A stretch of DNA of 64,000 nucleotides from Antedon mediterranea (lineage: Eukaryota; Echinodermata; Crinoidea; Comatulida; Antedonidae), in contig NC_092672.1 of NCBI RefSeq assembly GCF_964355755.1, forward strand, positions 6,138,001 to 6,202,000. The letters are read 5' to 3'. This document shows, in pieces, positions 38,507 through 49,800 of the stretch; positions within the stretch are counted from its first letter, which is position 1; each line of letters opens with the position of its first letter. The translations under genes and the position numbers were made by a program. The notes under the pieces were generated by a model. That model had not been told where the DNA came from. It made no database searches and worked only from the letters and a program-made list of their open reading frames with translations.

Positions 38507-39633
38507 CTATTGAAAAATAAAAATGAATTAATGACAACACAATATAAAGTATGTTAATATCTATATTAAACATAATAAAAATAATTGGTAATTGAGGGTG
38601 CCCTACAGATGTTTGGTAAATCAGAAGTTTTACTGTACAGTAACTGGTCTTAATAGCTCTTCCTGCTATAAATCTAATCTACTAGTAGTCTACTTTTTTC
38701 CACCAACTACAGGAGATTTGTAAATCACTGTACTACATTTAAAGCAACCCCTTTTTTTCCCTGAAGTGTCCTTTTCAAACTAGAATCAGTCCAGCAGCAA
38801 AAGTGCTAGTAGGTATAGGTCTAAAACTTTTCTTGGTTTTTTATATGCTTGCACTTTCCCCTGCCCCTATTTGTAGAAAAACGAATCACCTTGGCTTAGT
38901 TAAAGTAGCTGTTTAGTTATGTACAGTAGTAGTTTGCCCAAATCTACTGTAGACCAGAGATACACAGTCTAAAAACGAAATGTGTGACAAACATAACAAT
39001 TAGTTTGTTTCTTGTAAACACAAGTTCTTGAAATAAAATTAAAAGGAACCTTTTATGTCCAAACACAAACTAACCTCTGAATTAACAGTTTTTATTCATA
39101 ATGAATGACAATGTACAAACTAGAACAACTACAGAATTTACAAAATAATCCAATAATATTACTACAATGAAATGGGATATTCTCAACATCCTTTTCCCCA
39201 GGAGATGCAACACAATACAAAACTCATACATTCCATTTCCAGAAATATGCATAGAAGATATATTTATTTCCTGCATTCATGATATAGGTCAGTGGATTGA
39301 GTAATTGTCCAGGTAAGTAGCCACAAAATGAAAATTTTGAATATAGTTCATTCTGATAATCTTATTCATTATTCAAAGGTACTTGTTAATTGAATTTGAA
39401 CATTAATATCGCACAGTTAATCAATTGAATTTGGTGTTAACACCATTAATGTTTAATCCCACGAAATATCAAATGGCAAACTTGACATTTCTAGAAGCGT
39501 ATTCATTTCGTTGTCAATTAGTGGTTGAAAAGATTACGATATATATGCAGATCACATATGTCGTCAATAACAATCATGGCTGGAGCACTCTTTTATTATC
39601 AATTCTTTATAAACTACTAATTTCAAAGTATTA

Positions 39634-39800
39634 AGCTCTGTCTACACTATCAAACTAGTTTGACAAAAAAAGTGTGAAGTGCCCAAATATATGGTATTGA
39701 TATACAGTAGCAAAATATGGTAGTGATATGACCATGTCCATATTAATTATTATCATATGTGCACATCACATTTTTTGTCACATAAAGCTTGACAGAGCTT
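39634..39800. mobile_element. Tourist-like MITE copy
   Basis: AGCTCTGTCTACACTATCAA ... CTTGACAGAGCT flanked by TTA on both sides. The right terminus is shortened. Confidence 0.8.
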
Positions 39801-40390
39801 TACAGATTTTTCCAATTAGCTTTATTGAAACAACTTATCCAATCCTAATCTTTACAATATTGCCCTAACACTATAACTACGTTATTCATGTGATAGTAGG
39901 TTTTCATATAAATAGTGCACTGCATGTTTCGCTGACAAATCTCAATTACTGTCCATCATTATACTAATTAATGTTAATTAGCATGCTAAGTGTGTTGCAC
40001 TGACTTGCTGGATCTAATTTCCACATTTAACCAGTTAATTGGAAATTGTCCACGACTGCTGATGGCAAAAAAACCAAAACAGGAATCTACTGAATAAATT
40101 TACCGCATATGACAGTAATTTCACACAAAAATTATCACTTTCAAGATCTGAATTTATTCCCCTTCCCACCTATTAATAATTATACTCGGTGATGATTATC
40201 CTAGAAATTAAAAAAAAATGTAATACATCCACCATTCAGTCAGAAGTTGCATACTGTAATGCAAGTCATAAATTCGAAAATCTCAAGCAAAACGTATACA
40301 TCATCGCCGTGTTGGTCGTTTATTGTTTGTCATCCCTTAACTTAAATTACAACAAAAAACAAGACATCTAAAAAATAATGTATTGAGTAC

Positions 40391-43300
40391 GGGTGTGTCG
40401 AAAGCGAAGACCTCGAAAGCGAAGATCGAAGACCGAAGACCTCGAAAGCGAAGACCCTACGAAATGGTAGTGTACACAAAATCCGACCAAAATCACACAA
40501 AATCGATGATAACACCTTGAATTTACAGGTTCTAAAAAAATATTTCGATTTTAATCGTTATGTTATCAAAAAACATGACTTTATATATGAACAAGCTCAC
40601 TTGTTTTCGCCATGGAGTTAATATGTGATATGGATTTACGAACAAACACATCACGCTATTTGCAAGGCGACGGACGCACAAGAAGGACATCGCACAGAGC
40701 ATTGAATTGAATGCAATATTAAGTCACTTGTTCCGATAACTTTGTAGCACACGTCGCCTACAATTTTAAACCATAGCCAATTGTATAAAAGTATAGAAAT
40801 AAACTACAGTAAGTAAATTGTAAGAAGTAAAGGATGGCGATAGGCCTATTTAGGCTTATTTTAGAGCCTATAAGCCTATCCGTATCATATAGATTTTACA
40901 CTTGTTTTTAAAAATGTTATACGCATGAATACAACTTGGAGATCCATTTTTTTTTTTGCATTTAAATATTATTATGTTGATGTATGTTTATTATCTATAA
41001 TATTTGCCTATTGTCTAAATGTATGAATAAATACAATAATATATTTATTTTCCTTTAGTTATTCTGTATAGTATTTAAAACTTTTACATTTTCCCCATTG
41101 TAGTCAGTATTACTGATTTAATTATTCGCCAGTTCAAAAATGTTTTTTCTAGTGTATTCATAATGGACAAATAATATTATCAGTATCGGTTAGTGTGGTT
41201 GGTGAAGCGACAGTACTATGTAAAGAAAAAAAAAGTAAAAAGTAAAATAAATATTTCATTAACAAACGAAAACATCCTGCCGCAACGTATCGTATTGACG
41301 CGCGCAACATAAGGTTAAGAAAATACTCTTCTATCTATTTTGCATTCCCTCTTACGATGAGAATCATGATGAACGTAAAGCAGAAACGGTGTTGAACACG
41401 TCGGTTCCCACTTATGATGACACGCAAGTTTGCACTTTGCGTCGATCTGGAAACTAATTCCAGCTCTTAAAATATTTCCCGGGCAAAATTTGACAGAATA
41501 TATTCAAATTATGATTTGACAAAAAGCTAAAAAGAACGAACGATAGGCATCCGCGTTCTGCAAATTTTGGTTATAAATCGATCGTTTCATGCGACATATC
41601 ATCAGTTTCACAGCTTCCATAATTCCGAATAACATTTAATTAAGCCATTATGTCAACGTTCACAAAGACAAAAGCAATTCAAATCAAAGATTGAAATACA
41701 AAATATTCGTTCCAAAATAAAGTTGCCGATTTTGTTACGGTTGCAATGTGATTAGTGACGATAGTGTGTTCACGTTTAATATATTTTTCAAGATTAAAAC
41801 GGGTGTTTATTCAAATCGGTATTACGTTTACCGACACTGTCAAAAGACATGTTTAATGAAGTCCCAGTTCCGCCAACCACAATTGTCCTCATCATCGAAT
41901 AAGAATAAGTTTTCAAGCATTGCCCGTGGTGAATACAAAAAGAGATACTCTCTATAAATCTTTATTAAGTGATGGTGAATGTTTATCGGGCTTAACCACT
42001 CTAACCCCCAACCTTCTATCTCACAGGCTTGTGGATGAGACGACTATTCAACAGTCTCCCGATTGTTGACGTCCCGCTTCTAAATGTTTGCATCCCTGCC
42101 ATGAGTCTCCATTAACAAAAGAAAATATAAATTTTAAAAAATTAAAGAAACAGGTTACCGGTTGTGTATAATGACCATTTAAATATAGAATTGACACTAC
42201 ACAAACAAATCTAACAGAATCATACTATTATAACGGGTTAACGATCAAGCAAAATTTTCAGAGGGTGATGTCTATCTATATTTTTGACTTTGACAATACA
42301 AAGATATAAAATAAAGTTCCGTTAGTTCACGGTAAGCTCTTGGGACGAACTGTCATTGGCCCGGGAAATATTTTAAGAGCTGAAATTGGTTTTCAGATCG
42401 AAGCAAAGTGCGCCGTAAGGAAATAACCTTGCGTGTCATCACAAGTGGGAACCGATGTGTTCAACACCGTTTCTGCTTTATTACGTTCATCATACGATCC
42501 GATTAAGAGGGGATGCAAAATAGATAGAAGGTGGATAGATAGATTTTCTGTTGCGCGCGTGAACGTTGCGGCAGATTTTTTTCTGTTTAGTGGTGAAATA
42601 TTTATTTTCCTTTTTACATTTTTCTTTACCTAGTACCGGTACCACACTAAATATTCTGATACTGATATATTATTTGTCTATTATGAATACATTAGAAAAC
42701 ATTTTGAAACTGGCGATTAAGTAAAATAGCAATAGTATACAATATGAATCAAAGATCTTATATACTAAGATATAATAATAAGATCTTTGCTACAATGGTG
42801 AAAATGTAAAAGTTTAAATACAATACAGGAAAATGAATATCTTATTGTATTTATTCATATATTTAGATAATAAACAATAGAAACAGGCAAATATTGTAGA
42901 TAAAAAACACATAGCAACATATTTAAATGCAAAAAAGATCTCTGTAAATTGTATTCACACGTAACATTTTTAAAAGCAAGTGTAAAATCAAAATACGGAC
43001 ACCTTTTATATAGGCTCTATAAGCCTAAATAAGCCTATCGCCATCCTTTACTTTTCTATACTTTTCTATACAATTGGCTATGGTTTTAAATTGTAGGCGA
43101 CGTGTGCTACAAAGTTATCGGAACAAGTGACTTAATATTGCATTCAATTCAATGCTCTGTGCGATGCACTTCTTGTGCGTCCGTCGCCTTGCAAATAGCG
43201 CGATGTGTTTGTTCGTAAAACCATATCACATATTAACTCCATTGGCGAAAACGCGTGAGCTTGTTCATAGATAAAGTCATGATTTTTGATATAAATATAA

Positions 43301-43455
43301 CGATTAAAATCAAATTTTTTTTTCAGGATCTGTAAATTCAAGGTGTTATCACGATTTTGGTCGGATTTTGTGCACACTACCATTTCGTAGGTCTTCGCTT
43401 TCGAGGTCTTCGGTCTTCGATCTTCGCTTTCGAGGTCTTCGCTTTCGACACACCC
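40391..43455. mobile_element. TU-like foldback transposon with 1.1-kb inverted repeats
   Basis: The left arm 40391-41484 and the right arm 42359-43455 are imperfect reverse complements (about 1.1 kb each) around an 874-bp centre. Tips are GGGTGTGTCGAAAGC and GCTTTCGACACACCC. The outermost part of each arm is a run of roughly 15-bp units (TCGAAAGCGAAGACC). An 11-bp direct repeat GTATTGAGTAC flanks the element (40380-40390 and 43456-43466); if the tips are counted as CGGGTG/CACCCG it is 9 bp. No transposase is encoded, so the copy is non-autonomous. It sits in the inferred 5' UTR intron of CLIP. Long arms with tandem outer repeats recall the sea-urchin TU family; duplication length would also fit Mutator-like elements. 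Confidence 0.9.
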
Positions 43456-43498
43456 GTATTGAGTACACCTCCTTAGCTCTGAGATAGCATGCTCCTAT

Positions 43499-43635
43499 AT
43501 GTACTAGGCCTCCTACAGTACGCTAGTTGTGTCTAGGCCTAGTAGGCTAGCTAGGTTTGACCTAGGCCCACTAGGCCTACGTCTTGCCTTAAACTCTAGG
43601 TAGGCCTAACTAGCTAGCCTAGGCACTAGCTTGCA
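43499..43635. repeat. AGGCCTA/CTAGG-rich patch
   Basis: Dense overlapping palindromic words TAGGCCTA, CTAGCTAG and CCTAGG immediately beside the foldback element. Not coding. Confidence 0.6.
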
Positions 43636-43752
43636 AGAACAGACGTACAAATTAACATCAATCAATGACCATTTCCCACTTTAAATATCGCCTAAAAGCA
43701 AGATACAATGTTAAAGTAATATAATTAATAAATACATTTGATTGTCACTTAC

Positions 43753-43930
43753 CAAATAAAACTGAAATGTGAATATGCTAGCCTGCCCGCCTGCCCATTG
43801 CTCTCATTTTTTACACCGAAAACGCCTCTAGTTTATCGACCGACGACCGGCCAAATGTCACTCGGTTCCGTTGTATATCCGGTCGGGTTTGGTTGCCCAC
43901 CACACAAGAAAATGAGCTTGAGCGAAAGTA
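43753..43930 (-). promoter_or_regulatory. Inferred CLIP 5' noncoding exon and promoter region
   Basis: A strong donor (TTTGG|GTAAGT, at 43752) ends a GC-richer block with no long reading frame, which contains ATATCCGGTCGGG and GGTCGTCGGTCGAT-like motifs. It is the only clear donor upstream of the noncoding acceptor at 38507, and would leave a 5.2-kb 5' UTR intron holding the foldback transposon. No TATA box is evident. The exon's left end is a guess. Position and splice site support it; transcript data would be needed. Confidence 0.4.
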
Positions 43931-46798
43931 CTATGAGGGGCAAAACGTGTTATAAACTAGGTTGAAGTTGTCTCAACATTGAGGGGGGAATACATTTTAT
44001 TATAATAGCCATTTCTGTTTATTTATCATTTCTATTGTACAACAATAGTCTTTTGGCATTTTAACGACTTAATGATTTCATTTACTGTGTACTTGTATTT
44101 ATAATATTGTTTTTAGATTCTGTTTTTTTTACTTTGTACGTTGTTTGCAGAATTATTCAGCCGTTGGCTGCCTTCTGTTTGTACTATTTGTGTTTTTATG
44201 AATAAATACCTACATATAAACATTGAGAACTTGCGCATATATTACATAAAAGCAAATTCAATTAACAATAAGCTGTTTTAAATTGTTTATTATTATATCT
44301 TCAGGATACAAAGTCATAAACGAAAGAGTATACTAGCTGTTTTAAGTATAAATTGTAAACCTGATTGCGCTGAATTAATTCACATTTTGCTAGTGTCTGT
44401 TGGAATGTTCAACCTTGACTAATCCCATATGTAATCCCAACTATGACCTAAGTATTTGGAATACCGAAACTGATATTTTTTAATGTTTTTAGAATTTTAG
44501 GCCCACTCAACTGAACTATTAAATTTACTGATATTATGTCTTCTCTTAAAAACACTATTCCAAAGTAAGTTAATCCTGGTGTTCTAATCTCAAATCTGAT
44601 CCTAGATTTGGATATCAATGTTAATCCTGGTGTTCTAAATCTCAAATATGATCCTAGCTTTGGATATCAATGTTCATCCTGGTGTTCTAAATCTCAAATC
44701 TGCTCCTACAGTAGCTTTGGATATCAATGTTAATCCTGGTGTTCTAAATCTCAAATCTGATCCTAGCTTTGGATATCATCTAAATCTCAAATCTGATCCT
44801 AGCTTTGGATATCATCTAAATCTCAAATCTGATCCTAGCTTTGGATATCATCTAAATCTCAAATCTGATCCTATCTTCAGATAACAATGTTAATAATCCT
44901 GTACTACCAGTGTTTTACATTTGTTTAATTTGGATTTTATGATTCGTTTGTCCTTAATAGGGTAACATGTGTTCAGAAGTCTAGAACATCAAACTTTATT
45001 TCGATGGTTAGAATATCGGTTTTGATTTAAATCAAAACTAAGACAGTCTCATTATTATAATATCAAATCAAGATACAAAAGTTTTAGATCACAAATTTGA
45101 TACTACAGATACATTTTGATCTTAATTTTTATGATATAACCACTTAAAGCTATCTAACAAACTGTAAAAAAGTTTACATGAATTTTACAATAACAAAATT
45201 TATACAAATAACAACAATTACACACCCAGTCAAACAGGTTTGAAAAGATTAATTTATATGCCGAAATTGGATAAATACATATTTTTAAATCAACTTTTCC
45301 AATACAATTGTTGATTATTTTATTGTTAAATGTCTATATTGATTTTATAATTTTTTGAAAATATTACAAATGATACAATGTAATCTTTGTGTTTGTATGC
45401 CGTTTATAGAGATGAAGTTACACGCAGAAGACTAAGTAAGCTAACTGTTCAGCGCTCAGAGCGTGTATTGGAAGAGGGCAGTCACTCCCGCAAGATTTAC
45501 AGAAATTTAATTTGCATAAATAACACCTGCTCTTTACTACAAATAATATTAGCATAAGTTACGAATTCAATTTAAACCAAACAAGCTAGGCCTAAGTCTA
45601 CCAATCCAATTTAATACCACATTCAGTTCCTTCAATGCGACTTCTTTTAGCCATACACAAGCTTTAAGTTATTTTGGCTTAGACATTAATCCTACTAAAA
45701 CTAAAAAGAACTGTTTTCACAAAGATTGTTTCATTGGTCAAAATACCACATGTGACATCATACTTAAATGACGCTTGTGCAAAAATTAACAACAGAAACA
45801 GTCGCAGTAAGTGCTTGAATCATACGATTGATTAAACGCAAATCATCAAAATTCAAACTAAAACGTTGTCCCTATTATTCAGTCGTCGGTTTCTAAAAAA
45901 AAAATTGCAAGTCGCAAGGGTGAAAGAACATTAAAAGTAACAGTCTGGGAAATCAACAATTGATTGTGAGAAAAACCATTTCAAAATTGATGGGAAATAA
46001 CAAAGTTACAAAAATAATGGATATAAAATAAAATAATTCTTATCTAATATTTATGCATTACAATTAAAAATCAAAAATAATAACAGTAACTTTTGTAAGA
46101 TCATTAAGTTGGATAAATGTAACCTATTATTATATTAACTATAACATTACTTTTTTTGGTCTAATAATAATAATACAGATAGGACCAAAGATATTACATT
46201 CTTAAAAATATTTTTTAAATTTCCTTTAACTAAAAAGAAGACATACAGTGATGACTTATATCCCTATACTTTTACTCATTTAATAATTTGTAAGTAGAAA
46301 TTGATTTGGTTACATAATCAAGCCGAGAGTTTGGTCAGAAAGGAATGACAATACTGTATATAGTTTTCACTGTCCCACACATCCCAGTTGGACATGAACC
46401 AAACCATGCTCACATGGCCTAGCAAAACTCAATAGTTTATGTATGATGTGTGCACAAACTATGGATGTTTGCTAAGCGATTTGAAAGGGGATTTGAGCAT
46501 AATGATTAAAAATACCATGGTAGTCACAAAACAATTTTTTGCAACATTTCTTCAACATACAACCCATGTTTAAGAGTGCAAGTTGAATTGGTACTTTATC
46601 TCTATCAATACTATATTTCATGTTTTGACATATTTTAATTATAATTCAGAAAAAAATGTACAAAATTGTGGTGTCATTTTCTAATTAATATTTTGATGCA
46701 GTTATTAATGATCATCAAAATATTAAATAATAATTATGCATAATACCTAAATGCTGGATACAAGATTTACAAATTGTTATGTCAAAAGTGATACCCAA
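43931..46798. other. Intergenic region between CLIP 5' end and coronin 3' end
   Basis: Retroelement-like tail (TTTTTATGAATAAATACC, about 44.2 kb), the 35-bp tandem array and AT-rich sequence. A GC-richer 90-bp patch at 45,410-45,500 has a short open frame but no recognised identity. Confidence 0.6.
44572..44886. repeat. Tandem array, 35-bp unit in a longer repeat
   Basis: Units of AATCTCAAATCTGATCCTAG + CTTTGGATATCATCT, about 4 in a row, preceded by three longer units that add GTTAATCCTGGTGTTCTA. The shorter unit derives from the longer by deletion. Confidence 0.88.
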
Positions 46799-46804
46799 TT
46801 TATT
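46799..46804 (-). terminator. Coronin polyadenylation signal AATAAA
   Basis: AATAAA on the minus strand about 50 nt after the coronin stop codon. Another AATAAA overlaps the stop itself (46853-46858). The first is better placed for a short 3' UTR. Confidence 0.45.
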
Positions 46805-46853
46805 TTTACATTTCTTATAGTTTTTTTTTTCCTGTTGCATCTTCTTTTACATT

Positions 46854-49800
46854 TTATTTGTTTTCAAGTACTTTGATCCTTGATTCTAGTGATGTTACTG
46901 TTGATTTCAGTTTCTCTACTTCCTTCTTCAAAGCGTTAAATTCATCCTGAAAATGAAACAAATTGTAAATAATTAATGGTTTTAAATTTGTATAGCGCAT
47001 AATAAAAATAGTCTCTATGTGCTGTGGACTCGGATGTTACACTTTTCAATTACATACTTCTCCCCTAAGGGTCACGTCATGTCGGTGCAGCCACTATAAG
47101 GCGCTCCCTCAGTCTCCGAGTGTGAACTAGTACACCAGGGTAACCCCCTACTCGTCTTGAAAGATGGACTAGGTTCTTTAAAGTGCACACAAGCAATGTA
47201 TGTGTACACTGGACCTACGGTTTATAGTCCTTATCCGAGAATACTTGTTCTACCACCAGAACCATGGAGCAAGTGAGCTGGATTAATATAACTTGTCTTA
47301 CTAGTACAGGCAATAATTTTAGAAAATTCAATTTGAAATCGCTCCATGCGGGATGAATAAAGAATTTGAATTAAATTGAAGTAATTGGCTTTGATTGTAG
47401 TGTCTGTTTTCAATATGTTTTGTGTGTGGTGTTTATATTGGTAAAGTATACAGTCAATTCTCCCAATACCGGTCACCATTGGGCTGGGCTAATATTTCGA
47501 ATGTTTTTAATAGAAAAAAGGAGACCTTTTGGATCTTAAGACAAGTCTGTATTGTATGTCTTCCATCTTAATTTGATATTTTGACCTTCCAAGTGACCTC
47601 AATAATCAAGTATGCATTGCAAAAGCTTGGTTCCCACTAGGATACAATGTAAGGCCAAACTAGGAGAGGGAAATTGTAAAAATTGGTTTTATAAAAATCC
47701 TTTTTTTTTTTTAAACTTAAATCAGTTTTAGCTCAGCAAAATTCTCTGGAAAAAAAACAACCACCAAGTGGGTGGCAAGAAACACAAAAGGGAACTAAAT
47801 CCCTATTTCTAAAAGCAAGTGTTTCCCTCTAATACTGAACCGTTTAAGCTACCATTTCATCATATTTGTTATTTACTTTCAGAGTATATACTAAATAATT
47901 TAAAAACCAAGTGTTACCTCTCCTCCTTCTCCAGCTGCTGCTGCAGATCGGACAGTCTTCTTCAGGCCTCCTCCAAATTTCTTGACACTAATTGTTGCTT
48001 TCCCCGAATTTTTGAAGGAGTCTTGAAATTTAAACTTGTTGGGTTCTGCGTTTTTGCCACCTATCCACTCATCCGCTGTCAGGGCTGGTATATCGGAAGC
48101 TGTATCGGGATAAATATCCTCTTGGAAGGTCTCGGACTATTAATCAAAAACAAATGTTACTGTGGTAAATTAATTATATTACAAATTTATTAGTTTATTC
48201 ATTGTTGAAATACAATAATATAGAAATATCACATCTATCTTTAAATACAGTGTGAGTAGAACGCTCCATGTGGGACATTAATATATAGGAAATGCCTCTA
48301 TTAGGTAGCCACTTTCCCTGAAGAACTAAAGGGTGAAAAATGTCTGAACACTAAACCGCTGTTCAGGGAACACCCAATAAACGAAAACTTTATTGGGTTT
48401 CAAAAGTGTCTCTTCAACATTGTTTGTACTATATTTGGTTATATATTGAGCTTGCCAAAGTCACTCTTCGTAAAGCTGTCTGCACTATCAAACTAGTTGG
48501 ACCAGGTAATTTCACCTGGTTTGGCGGAAAAAAAAGAGTGATGTACCCAAATATGGTAGTGACATCATCATGTCCATATATGGGCACATTACATTTTGTG
48601 TCACATAAATTTGATTGTGTAGACAGAGCTTAATATTTTATAGTATACGATACATATTTCACTGAGTAAGAAAGAAAAAAATACTGTTAAAATATTAATA
48701 AATTTGCTTTCTTGAATCTAAAAATGTAGAAAAAAAGATGACTTTACCTTTCTTGGCACAATCATGGACATGACAGTGATGTTGTTTTTTTCAAATCTGT
48801 AGAATCTACAGATCTCCTTTAAGGCGGGATTGACTGCACGTTTGCAAATGTTGCCGATTCTTTTGTGTCCAGAAGAATCTGTTTGCGTGCTCAAGAAATG
48901 TAGATATGGATCGGCTTCTACCAACTCGTAGTAGCGAATAGCAGAGTCTCCCTGGAGGTCAAAGGACAAAGTAATAATAATAATTATTAATGATGTAAAC
49001 AGCTTTAAATCTGAATGTATTTTATGAACAGCATAATTCGATCTGATTGGCTTAAGATTGGCTTTTTGTTGAGTCGAGTGGCCAAGCGGTTAAGACAGAG
49101 GCGACCATTATTCTGGTGGTAGAACATGCTTCTCTGATAAGGACTTAAAACTGGAGGTACACATCTGCCTCAGTTTATTTTTGGAAGAATGGTGGGCGTT
49201 AATGCTCCATTCAACCCCTGAAAAATAATTTAAACCACAGAAACAATGAAAGTGAAAATATTAATCTACTTACCTTACCAGTGAGGAAGATTACATTCAA
49301 GTCACTATCGTAGTAAATGTGTAGAGGACTATTGCTTGTGTCCATCTCCATAAGATTTAACTTTGCCTTAGTGCTCTGAAATAAATGAATGTTTTGTTTA
49401 TTAATTGGGCTGTTGGACTTTATGTTATTTTTCCAGGTAACTTGGTTTTGTGAGCCAATTATTGGCAACTTCGGTGAGTATGAAAGAAACTTGTCCTATA
49501 AATAAATAAGCATAACAAGTTCATATCAACACAATTCACAATAGGTTTATTTTTAAAGTAGTTTTTTATCACCTGCTGCTTGTACAGATTTTTTCAAATT
49601 CAAGAGTTTTTCCAACTTCCGTAAGTGACACCAAAGTGTGTAGTTGATGTCATGAGTAAGGTTGCCAAACTAACGACAGCATAATAAAATTAAGATAAAC
49701 TTAAGTTTGATGAAAACATTTTTGCAAACATGTTTCGTTGTTATGCCGTTATTAGGTTTACTGTGTCAATTACAGTATGTTGTATTCAAACTCCTTAAAG

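Noticed and set aside
41748-42633. Transposase coding sequence inside the foldback element
   Set aside because: Only frames of fewer than 70 codons without recognisable DDE or zinc-finger motifs.
45410-45580. Possible small exon or RNA gene in a GC-richer patch
   Set aside because: A short open frame only; no matching splice partner, no snRNA or tRNA landmarks.
49381-49497. Possible extra coronin exon between 49,375 and 49,497
   Set aside because: The frame is open, but joining 50,107 directly to 49,375 gives the conserved coronin sequence without insertion.
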